The position numbers and the translations under genes were made by a program. The notes under the pieces were generated by a model that was given only the letters and a program-made list of their open reading frames with translations, searched no databases and was not told the origin of the DNA. Below, piece by piece: positions 1-5,487 of a stretch of DNA of 5,487 nt. The DNA comes from Georgfuchsia sp049276455. GTDB lineage: Bacteria > Pseudomonadota > Gammaproteobacteria > Burkholderiales > Rhodocyclaceae. Position 1 is the stretch's first letter, and each line of letters begins with the position of its first letter. The DNA is taken from assembly GCA_049276455.1 (NCBI GenBank), contig JBASWL010000133.1, forward strand, positions 1-5,487, written 5' to 3'.

Positions 1-781
1 ATTGAATCTTGGATACCCGCCACCCTGCCGATGTGACGTCAATGCCCTTGACGGCCTCCATCATCTTCGCGGCGTCGACGGGCAAAAAGCCTTCCCCGGC
101 GATCGCATCAGGCAATGCCTTGGAATAGATCGTCTCCGGTGATTGTTGCTGAGCAGCCAATCTGGTCGCTGCTTCCTTTTTCTGGCGCTCCGCATATTGG
201 TCGTAGCCGATATATCCAGCGAACAGCACCAACGCGAGGATCAGGTAGAAAGCGCGATGGCTCTTGCCGATCTCGGAGAGCGTGGCTTTCGCAAACAGTT
301 TTTTCGTGATCGGGCTTGCCAGAAAACCGCTGAGATCGAAATCCTCGGCCTCACCGAACAACTCGGTGTTGCTGATGATCCTGCTGCCGTGGTTTTCACG
401 GAGATAGGCCCGCGCCGTTCCGATCAAATCTTGCGCGGGACCGTAGCGATCGTAGTCAGGTACCGGGGCGCCGCCCTTCGCGGCGACCATGATGGCGTCG
501 CCCGAATCGTCCACCGTTACGAAGAGCAATACGGAGGGTTCCGCCTTGAAAATCGTGGCGACCAGCGCGGCAAACGATACGGGCTTCTTGAGCGCCTTGG
601 CATCGAGTCCTTGCGTGTGCAGGAACCCGGCGCTCACGTCCATGTCGCCCACATTGATGGCGACTGCCATGTCGGCTCCGCCTGAGTTCGCCGCTATCGT
701 GCTGGAAGAACTGTCCGGCAGCCGAGTCCATACCAAATCATGGACAAACGAGCGGCCATGCAGGGAAACAATTCTGGCCAC
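1..781 (-). CDS. pilO2: Type IVb pilus accessory protein PilO2 (N-terminal 260 residues, cut by window edge)
   Basis: This is the PilO/PilO2 pilin accessory protein of R64-like thin pili, an inner-membrane component of the assembly machine. I translated it by hand from a GTG at 781-779; it stays open to base 1 (260 codons). The first residues (RIVSLHGRSF, then LVW) fit the usual PilO2 opening. Residues about 1-170 form a cytoplasmic, mixed alpha/beta domain. A single membrane helix follows at about 177-193 (FYLILALVLFAGYIGY). After it comes a charged, Gln/Ala-rich stretch (about 194-216) likely to be coiled, and the start of the periplasmic part. The family is usually a little over 400 residues, so roughly 40% is missing here. 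The GTG directly follows the pilN stop and has a GAGGGA Shine-Dalgarno 6 nt upstream, which supports this start over internal ATGs such as residue 38. The family call comes from topology, context and remembered sequence style, not a search. Confidence 0.85.
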   Translation of the reverse strand, partial: MARIVSLHGRSFVHDLVWTRLPDSSSSTIAANSGGADMAVAINVGDMDVSAGFLHTQGLDAKALKKPVSFAALVATIFKAEPSVLLFVTVDDSGDAIMVAAKGGAPVPDYDRYGPAQDLIGTARAYLRENHGSRIISNTELFGEAEDFDLSGFLASPITKKLFAKATLSEIGKSHRAFYLILALVLFAGYIGYDQYAERQKKEAATRLAAQQQSPETIYSKALPDAIAGEGFLPVDAAKMMEAVKGIDVTSAGWRVSKIQ

Positions 782-2542
782 TTATAGTCCCTCGCGAATG
801 ATCGGCGTCACGAGGATCACCATGCTTTGCCGGTCCTGACTGCCGGAGAACGAGCCGCCCAGCCCGGGCGAGACATCGCGGCCGAGGGTTCGCTGGTTGT
901 AGCTGTTGGTCAATTGCTCGAAGCCGGTGATCACCATCGTTTCCCCCGACTTAAGCGCAACGTTCTGGATGAATTGCGTGGCGGATACCTGCGGCAATTG
1001 AATCGACTGCGCCGCGGCACCGCTGCCGCTGGTGAAATTCGTGATCTGCTTCAAGTCGCTGATGTCGAGCGAAAAGGTCAGCACCATCGAATTCCGGTCG
1101 GTGATCGACGGCACCAGATTCATGACGAAGCCCGTGGTCACCGTCCCGGGCGTGATGCCATAGGTACTGGCGGTACCGGTTCCGGTAGTGGTACCCGGCG
1201 TGGTGGCGGCGGCGTAGGCGGTCTGGTCGATGATGGCGACGGGCGCCGCCTTTCTATTCAGCGTCATGACCTTCTGGCTGGTCACTCGCGACAGCTTCGC
1301 CACCGAAGCCAGGGCATTGAGGAATGCCTTCGAACCATTCAACCGGCCCGACAGTCCGGCATCATTGCTTGGCGCATGAAGCAGACTGATCCCAATTTGT
1401 CCGGCGGCCGCTGAAGCCAGATCGCCCGGCGTTACCAGCGTGGCAGTCCAGTCCGGAGTCAGGTTCGAGAGCTTCGAATAGACCAGGTTCCAGTCGACCC
1501 CGAAATCGGATCCGTCATTGCCGCGCACGGTGTAGACCTGCACGTCGAAGAGCACTTGCCGGGTGACGACGCGGTTTTCTTCATCCAGCAAGCGGCCGAT
1601 CCGGTCCACCACATCCTTGACATCCGTGACGGTGATGGTCCCTGATCCCTGGTTGACCGCGATCTTCCCCAGCGGCGACAGCATGGCGGTCACTTGCCCT
1701 TCCAGCGATTGCCAGTAATTCACCGTCGAATCGAGCGACACGTTCATGTTGGAATTGAACGTGCCGGAACTGGAAGATGACGTGTTGGCACCGCTCGCCT
1801 GGGTGCCGGCCGCGGTATTTCCCTGTTTACCGAGCGACGCAGTGAACGTATTCTGACCCGGAATCGCCACGATCGAGAACGTCCGGGTGACGAAGCGCCG
1901 AATATCAATCTGCCCTTCCTGGTATTCCCAATCCACGCCGAGTCGGGTCGCGAGCTGATCCAGGAAATCCGCCAAGGGACCGGAAAAATTGACCGGGATG
2001 TCAACATAGAAGTCGCCGCCCGTGGCCGACTGAGCCGTGCCCACCGAGGCAGGTTGTGTAACGCCAGCCGGTGATGACGACGTAGTGGTCGCGGTGGTCG
2101 TTGCGGCGGACGTAGTAGTGCTCGCCGAGGAACTTCCCCTGGAGAATATGCCGCCGTTGGCCGGGATCAGTTTCATCTGGTCGACCAGCACATCCGGATG
2201 CACCATTACCCGCAACCCTGTCGCCGCCTGAATATTTTCGGCAACGGAGGCGATGGTTAGCCGCTCACCAAAGCGCAGGGTCACCTGGTCGAATTTCGAT
2301 GGCAGGCGGTCGAACTTGTCGCGGGAAATCGATTTCGTCGCGACATAGGCCCGATTTTCATGTTGGACCAGCGATACCCGCTCAGGCGCTACGAACGCCT
2401 TGTTCTGGATGGCACCGATCTGCTCACCCTTCTGTTGGAAATCCTTGTCTGCCCTCTCACGCACAGCTTGATAACCGGTGCAGGCTTGCAGCAGAATGGA
2501 TGCGATCGCCAATACGACAGTGGACTTGATGGAGAATGTCAC
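782..2542 (-). CDS. pilN: Type IVb pilus outer-membrane lipoprotein secretin PilN
   Basis: This is the ring-forming outer-membrane secretin through which the thin pilus emerges. It is 586 residues long, close to R64 PilN (about 560). It has a lipoprotein signal peptide with a lipobox ending LLQAC (Cys21). An N0/STN-like domain follows at about 85-125 and resumes near 178-225. A second N-domain lies at about 270-325, ending ITVTDVKDVVDRIGRLLD. The secretin core runs from about 328 to 582: LFDVQVYTV, FGVDWN, the hallmark LKSGETMVITGFE at 530-542, and the closing strand MVILVTPII at 574-582. Three low-complexity Ser/Thr/Ala/Gly stretches (about 136-172, 236-266, 446-468) interrupt the domains. 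The start is a GTG only 2 nt after the pilL stop, with a strong GGAGG Shine-Dalgarno. Family membership (PilN/BfpB-type secretins) is secure; the exact N-domain borders are approximate. Confidence 0.95.
   Translation of the reverse strand: MTFSIKSTVVLAIASILLQACTGYQAVRERADKDFQQKGEQIGAIQNKAFVAPERVSLVQHENRAYVATKSISRDKFDRLPSKFDQVTLRFGERLTIASVAENIQAATGLRVMVHPDVLVDQMKLIPANGGIFSRGSSSASTTTSAATTTATTTSSSPAGVTQPASVGTAQSATGGDFYVDIPVNFSGPLADFLDQLATRLGVDWEYQEGQIDIRRFVTRTFSIVAIPGQNTFTASLGKQGNTAAGTQASGANTSSSSSGTFNSNMNVSLDSTVNYWQSLEGQVTAMLSPLGKIAVNQGSGTITVTDVKDVVDRIGRLLDEENRVVTRQVLFDVQVYTVRGNDGSDFGVDWNLVYSKLSNLTPDWTATLVTPGDLASAAAGQIGISLLHAPSNDAGLSGRLNGSKAFLNALASVAKLSRVTSQKVMTLNRKAAPVAIIDQTAYAAATTPGTTTGTGTASTYGITPGTVTTGFVMNLVPSITDRNSMVLTFSLDISDLKQITNFTSGSGAAAQSIQLPQVSATQFIQNVALKSGETMVITGFEQLTNSYNQRTLGRDVSPGLGGSFSGSQDRQSMVILVTPIIREGL
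788..793 (-). promoter_or_regulatory. Shine-Dalgarno of pilO2, inside the end of pilN
   Basis: On the minus strand, GAGGGA lies 6 nt before the GTG at 781. It is part of the last pilN codons (Arg-Glu-Gly-Leu-stop). It fixes the GTG as the start and implies translational coupling to pilN. Confidence 0.65.
2027..2137 (-). repeat. Low-complexity Ser/Thr/Ala tract in pilN with short triplet repeats
   Basis: This stretch encodes PilN residues 136-172, almost entirely Ser, Thr, Ala and Gly, with runs such as SAATTTATTTSSS. The DNA is built of near-repeated triplets (on the plus strand gta/gtg/gtc/gcg). It sits between two parts of the N-terminal periplasmic region and is probably a flexible linker. 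Similar but shorter tracts lie at 1745-1837 and 1139-1207. Confidence 0.7.
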
Positions 2543-2544
2543 GA

Positions 2545-3477
2545 TTACCTCCGCAGATCGCTGGTCTGGCCGCTGAACCGGCTGATGCGGACGACCTTGT
2601 TGGCATAGAAGCTGGCTTGCATGGGGGCATCGGTGGTGCTCAGCGAGTCAACCAGGGATTCGACCGCTGATTCGAAGGAACCCGAGAAGGAGGCCTCTGC
2701 AACCACGGGGAAGTCTTTCGGCGCATCCCAGACCACCTGCCAACCGGACTCCTGGCCCCAGCGCTTCAGGACGTTCGAGAGATAGCCGTCCTGCTGCCGG
2801 ATAACCCATGACTGCGCCTTTTCCGGCTTTCCCTTGAGGGTCTGTCGAGCGGACACGGTGTCCGCTCGGTTCGTATTGCCCACCTCATTTTTTTGGGCTT
2901 TCGCCATGTTCATCGCCTCGATGTATTGCTCGATCCACTCTTGATCCTGCCGGCCGGCGCGGTATGAAATGACACCCAGGATGGGATCGTCCGTCAGCTC
3001 CTTGCCGCCCAGCTTGATCATTTGGTCTTTGATGGCCGTCATCGTCGCCGGCTCGCTGGGTGCCGGGTAGGCTAGAAACTGCTGCTCCTGGTAGACACTC
3101 AGTACCTTGCTTGCCGCGTCATAGCGGTAGAAAAAGCCGGCGACCCTGGCCAGTTGCTCGACCAGTTGGGGCAGCCTCCCTTCCAGGTTGCTGGCCACGA
3201 CCGGTCGGCGCAGGGAGGGCGGTACCCCGCCATTGCCGCGGTAGGTGAGGCCAATGCCGCTGCCGCTTTTCTCCAATACCAGACGGAGCGCATCGAAAGC
3301 CGAAGCGTTCCTGACGGAAACGGCACTGACCTGAATATCCGGGAGAGAGTCGTTTTGGCCGGCGATGTCAGCCGTGATGTCCGCCGAAAAGCCGGACGGT
3401 TGCAGTGCGGCAGCTGCCAATTGACAGGCTGCCCCGAACATCAGCGCGACGGCACTGACAAGAATTCGTTTGAACAT
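2545..3477 (-). CDS. pilL: PilL-like exported pilus protein with C-terminal TcpQ domain
   Basis: First gene of the pil operon, 310 residues. The N-terminus (FKRILVSAVALMFGAAC, then QLAAAA) is a signal peptide. It could be cut by signal peptidase I after the Ala run (about 21-24) or lipidated at Cys18, whose preceding GAA is a poor lipobox; R64 PilL is a lipoprotein, so both remain open. Residues about 48-132 resemble a secretin N/STN-like fold. Residues about 222-300 match the TcpQ C-terminal family: SWVIRQQDGYLSNVLKRWG, then SGWQVVWDAP, then SFSGSFESAVESLV. TcpQ of the Vibrio toxin-coregulated pilus supports stability and outer-membrane placement of its secretin, so this protein probably assists PilN, the next gene. 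The start is an ATG with only a weak GAG as ribosome binding site. R64 has pilM between pilL and pilN; here it is absent. Confidence 0.85.
   Translation of the reverse strand: MFKRILVSAVALMFGAACQLAAAALQPSGFSADITADIAGQNDSLPDIQVSAVSVRNASAFDALRLVLEKSGSGIGLTYRGNGGVPPSLRRPVVASNLEGRLPQLVEQLARVAGFFYRYDAASKVLSVYQEQQFLAYPAPSEPATMTAIKDQMIKLGGKELTDDPILGVISYRAGRQDQEWIEQYIEAMNMAKAQKNEVGNTNRADTVSARQTLKGKPEKAQSWVIRQQDGYLSNVLKRWGQESGWQVVWDAPKDFPVVAEASFSGSFESAVESLVDSLSTTDAPMQASFYANKVVRISRFSGQTSDLRR
2548..2552 (-). promoter_or_regulatory. Shine-Dalgarno of pilN, inside the end of pilL
   Basis: On the minus strand, GGAGG lies 5 nt before the GTG start of pilN and overlaps the last pilL codons. It decides the GTG start and couples pilN translation to pilL. 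Confidence 0.75.
2846..2868. repeat. Perfect 11-bp inverted repeat with a 1-bp centre inside pilL
   Basis: The arms are CGAGCGGACAC (2846-2856) and GTGTCCGCTCG (2858-2868), exact reverse complements around base 2857. They encode PilL residues 204-211 (RADTVSAR), in the linker between the N-domain and the TcpQ domain. There is no T-run after the stem on either strand, so it is not an intrinsic terminator. Role unknown. Confidence 0.85.
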
Positions 3478-3496
3478 ATCGACTCGTCGAGAAAAG

Positions 3497-3511
3497 GTCG
3501 GCTTGGCCGAC
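3497..3511 (-). other. GC-rich hairpin in the pil operon leader, next to a T-run
   Basis: On the minus strand GTCGGC-CAA-GCCGAC forms a 6-bp stem with a 3-nt loop, followed by CTTTTC. It lies about 20 nt before the pilL ATG. The shape is that of a weak intrinsic terminator or attenuator, but the T-run is short. A second inverted repeat (TCGAC-GA-GTCGA, 3479-3490) covers the weak ribosome binding site of pilL. Structure seen by eye; function inferred. Confidence 0.4.
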
Positions 3512-3554
3512 GACGAAGCGATTATTTCTGCGGGTCCTGGGTTTATTGATCCTG

Positions 3555-3583
3555 ATTGTCGTTTGCCGTATCGAACGTTTCAA
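3555..3583 (-). promoter_or_regulatory. Candidate sigma70 promoter for the pil operon
   Basis: On the minus strand TTGAAA (3583-3578; 5 of 6 to the -35 consensus) and GACAAT (3560-3555; 4 of 6 to the -10) are spaced by 17 bp. Transcription would start near 3548, giving a leader of about 70 nt before pilL that includes the hairpin. Its -35 lies inside the inverted repeat at 3572-3589. Confidence 0.45.
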
Positions 3584-3589
3584 CATTCG
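3572..3589. promoter_or_regulatory. Imperfect dyad, candidate operator between the divergent promoters
   Basis: Half-sites CGAACGTT and AACATTCG are separated by TC and match as an inverted repeat at 7 of 8 positions. The dyad covers the pil -35 and ends 2 bp before the plus-strand -35, a usual place for a repressor that controls both directions. No regulator gene is present in the window. Confidence 0.35.
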
Positions 3590-3591
3590 GG

Positions 3592-3618
3592 TTGCGTAAT
3601 CCGGGAAATCAGTACAAT
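3592..3618 (+). promoter_or_regulatory. Candidate sigma70 promoter for the plus-strand gene pair
   Basis: TTGCGT (3592-3597) and TACAAT (3613-3618; 5 of 6 to the -10) are spaced by 15 bp, which is short; AATAAT at 3616-3621 would give 18 bp. Transcription would begin near 3625, leaving a very short untranslated leader before the 3639/3645/3651 start cluster. Confidence 0.4.
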
Positions 3619-3638
3619 AATTCCATGGGATATTCGAA

Positions 3639-4034
3639 TTGGCAATGACGATGAAAACCAGTAATCTCTCCGCCCACCTGTCTTCCGCCCTGTTTTCCTT
3701 GGCGCTGCTGGCCTTGTCGCTTTATATGGTGGGCATGTCGACCGGCGACTGGCTGGTCCGATATGCCCTTGTCGATAGCCGCGCAAGCGAATTTACCGGC
3801 CGGATTTGTCAATCCATAGCGGGGTGCCAATCGGTGTCCGCACAACCACTTTTCAATTGGCATGAGGGACATCGATACGTGAGTTATCGGATTACCGGTA
3901 CGAGGATCGATAGCGCCACAGCAACTGAAGTAATAAAGCGTATGGCGGACGAGTCCAGCGGACTGCTTGGATTTGCCGTCAAAACCACATTCAAGGTGGA
4001 TGTCAGGAACAACCCGACCCGTCGTGGTCAGTGA
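3639..4034 (+). CDS. Small exported or membrane-anchored protein of unknown function
   Basis: I do not recognise a family. The protein has up to 131 residues. A hydrophobic helix at about 14-33 (HLSSALFSLALLALSLYMVG) is a signal anchor or signal peptide; it has no lipobox. The remaining ~98 residues are polar and probably periplasmic, with two cysteines six apart (Cys57, Cys63, in CQSIAGC) that could form a disulfide, and a short alpha/beta-like region ending in a basic tail (NNPTRRGQ). Possible starts are TTG 3639 (GGGA 8 nt upstream), ATG 3645 and ATG 3651; the choice changes only 2-4 residues. The gene ends 8 nt before the proposed start of the AAA ATPase, or overlaps it if that gene starts at GTG 4031, so the two are almost surely co-transcribed and may work together. 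That it is a real gene is supported by the signal segment, upstream promoter and tight coupling. Confidence 0.75.
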   Translation: MAMTMKTSNLSAHLSSALFSLALLALSLYMVGMSTGDWLVRYALVDSRASEFTGRICQSIAGCQSVSAQPLFNWHEGHRYVSYRITGTRIDSATATEVIKRMADESSGLLGFAVKTTFKVDVRNNPTRRGQ

Positions 4035-4037
4035 GGT
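4033..4037 (+). promoter_or_regulatory. Shine-Dalgarno favouring a TTG start for the AAA ATPase gene
   Basis: GAGGT overlaps the TGA stop of the upstream gene and lies 5-6 nt before TTG 4043. Neither ATG 4061 (18 bases downstream, in frame) nor GTG 4031 has as good a site. This favours TTG, with moderate certainty. Confidence 0.45.
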
Positions 4038-4042
4038 CTGAA

Positions 4043-5487
4043 TTGGAACGCGTCATTACCATGGCAGCGGAAGTTTTGAAGGGGCTATTGGAAGCCATCC
4101 TGGGAGTATTCGTCGGCTTCAGATACCTGCTCTCTTTGGCGCCAGTCATTTTGGGGTCCGGTGTTCTTCTGGGCTGGCTGGCGGCCTTCTTCCTGAATTG
4201 GGCCTGTGGCTGGGATGGCGGCTACTTCGAAGCCTTCCCGGAAACTTTTTCGCCTTCGCAACTATGGCCGATCACGCTGAGCTCGCTGGTGCTGGCGATG
4301 ACTTTGCTATACCGCGCTACCGCACCCCATAGCAACCCACTACCCCCCAGCTTCGATGTCCTTCCTGCTGCAGCGGCCGGCTTGTTCCTCTTCTACATGA
4401 TCGTTCATAGCGCCTATGCACTGCTGTGGCCGTCAATCGTTTTTACCTTGTGTGTTCCGTGGGCCTTGCTGTCTGACCACCTGATGTTTGATCCGTCTGA
4501 TGCCAATGTCCACGCACCAGCTGTCGCCAGCACCAGTCAGGAAAAACCGGGAACCGAACGTAAGCAAGGTGTCAGTGGGAAGCGGTATGAATATCCGGCC
4601 ATTCATTCTCGCACCACCTTCAACGATGTCGATGGACATGACCCTATCAAGTTTGAATTGCTTAAATTCGGTCAAGAAGCGCTGCTGACGGATGCTGACA
4701 TCAGGAAGATTCGGCAGTCGGAGCCTGGCAAGCAGTTCCGTAACGGCGCCCTGCTCTCCGGCGAACCCGGCAATGGCAAAACTTTTCTGACGGAATGTCT
4801 GGCCGGATCACTCGGCATTCCGCTTATCACCGTGACCATCGGCAACCTGCAATCGATGTGGGTCGGGCAAAAGACCGAACGCATTGTTCAATCGTTCAAG
4901 GATGCCGAAGCACAGGCGCCGTGTGTACTGTTCATCGATGAATTCGATGCGATTCTGGGCAACCGCGACAAGATCACCAATCCTGACAGTGAAGATGGCA
5001 AGACAGTGGCCGCCATCCTGACCGAGGCGGTGCGAATTCGCGGCAAGGGGGTGGTGTTGGTGGCAGCCACCAACTATCCGGATCGCCTCGATTCCGCCGG
5101 TAGCCGCGATGGGCGTTTCGATCTCAAGTTGACCATCCCGCCGCCTGACTACGAAGGACGTATGGGCTTGTTGCGTCGCGCTGTCGCAAAGGATACGGCC
5201 TTCACTCAAGGCTCTCTGGAAATGGCTACTCGCCACTTCGAAGGTTTCTCGACGGCACGGATGCAAGCCATCGGCCGGGAAGTCCGGGCGCTTGATGTCA
5301 GGGAGGTCACTTTCACCACTATGCTGGCGTGCTTGCGTAAAGTGCAAGGCGTCGCCCGGAGTGAGGTCGGCCCGGAATTGACGGATCTGGTGCTGATGCC
5401 CAAGGCGCGCGAGCAAATCGATCGACTGGTGTCGATGATGAATAACATCGAAAAGACGGAACGCATGGGTGGAGCAATCCAGCCTGG
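4043..5487 (+). CDS. Membrane-anchored AAA ATPase, probably tandem-AAA (C-terminus cut by window edge)
   Basis: The frame is open to the right edge (481 residues plus). Numbering is from TTG 4043; ATG 4061 (residue 7) and GTG 4031 are alternatives. Four hydrophobic helices lie at about 29-51, 74-90, 106-121 and 124-143, then a polar linker (150-190). A complete classic AAA module follows: TTFNDVDG lead-in (191-198), Walker A GEPGNGKT (240-247), pore loop MWVG with Trp273, Walker B VLFIDEFDAI (295-304; Asp299, Glu300), sensor 1 Asn344 in AATNYPDRLD, arginine fingers Arg355 and Arg358 in SRDGRFD, and a sensor-2 helix region near FSTARMQAIGRE (402-413). All catalytic residues are intact, so it should hydrolyse ATP and thread or remodel proteins as FtsH, Vps4 or p97 do. 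Residues 452-481 (MPKAREQIDRLV, ending MGGAIQP) resemble the lead-in to a second AAA module. No protease domain is visible. Its substrate is unknown; it is co-transcribed with the small exported protein upstream and divergent from the pil operon. Confidence 0.88.
   Translation, partial: MERVITMAAEVLKGLLEAILGVFVGFRYLLSLAPVILGSGVLLGWLAAFFLNWACGWDGGYFEAFPETFSPSQLWPITLSSLVLAMTLLYRATAPHSNPLPPSFDVLPAAAAGLFLFYMIVHSAYALLWPSIVFTLCVPWALLSDHLMFDPSDANVHAPAVASTSQEKPGTERKQGVSGKRYEYPAIHSRTTFNDVDGHDPIKFELLKFGQEALLTDADIRKIRQSEPGKQFRNGALLSGEPGNGKTFLTECLAGSLGIPLITVTIGNLQSMWVGQKTERIVQSFKDAEAQAPCVLFIDEFDAILGNRDKITNPDSEDGKTVAAILTEAVRIRGKGVVLVAATNYPDRLDSAGSRDGRFDLKLTIPPPDYEGRMGLLRRAVAKDTAFTQGSLEMATRHFEGFSTARMQAIGREVRALDVREVTFTTMLACLRKVQGVARSEVGPELTDLVLMPKAREQIDRLVSMMNNIEKTERMGGAIQP

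Noticed and set aside
143..685. 180-codon open frame on the plus strand at the left end
   Set aside because: It is antisense to the PilO2 frame, which has a proper start, ribosome binding site, membrane helix and operon position. The plus-strand frame has none of these.
456..731. 91-codon minus-strand frame overlapping pilO2
   Set aside because: It is out of frame with PilO2; its Arg/His-rich translation is typical of a shifted reading of the same gene.
827..1414. 195-codon open frame on the plus strand, antisense to pilN
   Set aside because: It lies wholly within the secretin gene. Its translation is Arg/Gly-rich and low in recognisable motifs, as expected for a shadow frame in GC-rich DNA.
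3497..3511. Hairpin as an intrinsic terminator of the plus-strand direction or of the pil transcript
   Set aside because: On the plus strand no T-run follows. On the minus strand the T-run is only four bases and the hairpin precedes the first gene, so I kept it only as a leader structure.
3625..3648. Seven-codon frame (MGYSNWQ) whose stop overlaps ATG 3645 as ATGA; possible leader peptide
   Set aside because: It has no ribosome binding site, would begin almost at the predicted transcription start, and has no run of regulatory codons. Chance is enough to explain it.
4808..5416. 202-codon minus-strand open frame
   Set aside because: It is antisense to the AAA module, whose motifs are all intact in the plus frame. 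It has no family resemblance.
1..5487. CRISPR array, tRNA/rRNA, insertion sequence, toxin-antitoxin or integrase
   Set aside because: I saw no spaced direct repeats, RNA gene signatures, transposase motifs or terminal inverted repeats with target duplications in either strand.

Overview
This window comes from a Gram-negative bacterium of fairly high GC content. It is most likely a proteobacterium; a beta- or gammaproteobacterium would fit, but the sequence does not settle that. The window holds the start of a type IVb (R64 thin-pilus-like) pilus operon on the minus strand. Facing away from it on the plus strand is a two-gene unit that I cannot assign to a named system. Pilus clusters of the PilL-PilN-PilO type are best known from conjugative plasmids (R64) and from integrative conjugative elements or islands (SPI-7, PAPI-1). 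An integrated or plasmid-borne mobile element is therefore the likeliest setting, although no integrase, att site or transfer gene lies in the window.

Minus strand, read right to left: (i) 3477-2545 encodes an exported PilL-like protein with a TcpQ-type C-terminal domain. (ii) 2542-782 encodes the outer-membrane lipoprotein secretin PilN. (iii) 781-1 encodes the first 260 residues of the inner-membrane accessory protein PilO2, which runs off the left edge. The three genes are packed tightly: 2 nt separate pilL from pilN, and 0 nt separate pilN from pilO2. Both downstream genes use GTG starts with good Shine-Dalgarno sequences inside the end of the preceding gene, so this is one translationally coupled operon. 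Together they would give the outer-membrane pore (PilN), a secretin-associated periplasmic factor (PilL/TcpQ) and an inner-membrane assembly component (PilO2).

The 161-bp divergent region (3478-3638) contains a plausible sigma70 promoter for each direction, placed back to back. An imperfect dyad (7 of 8 positions) overlaps the pil -35 box and lies 2 bp from the other -35, so it is a candidate shared operator. The pil leader also has a GC-rich hairpin next to a T-run and a weak ribosome binding site.

Plus strand: 3639-4034 encodes a 131-residue protein with one N-terminal membrane or signal segment and a periplasmic-looking domain carrying two cysteines. From about 4043 to the right edge runs a large membrane-anchored AAA ATPase: four predicted membrane helices, a linker, a complete classic AAA module (Walker A, Walker B, pore loop, sensor 1, arginine fingers), and then what looks like the lead-in to a second AAA module, cut by the window end. 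This membrane-anchored, p97/FtsH-like double-AAA protein paired with a small exported partner beside a conjugative-type pilus operon is the most interesting part of the window.
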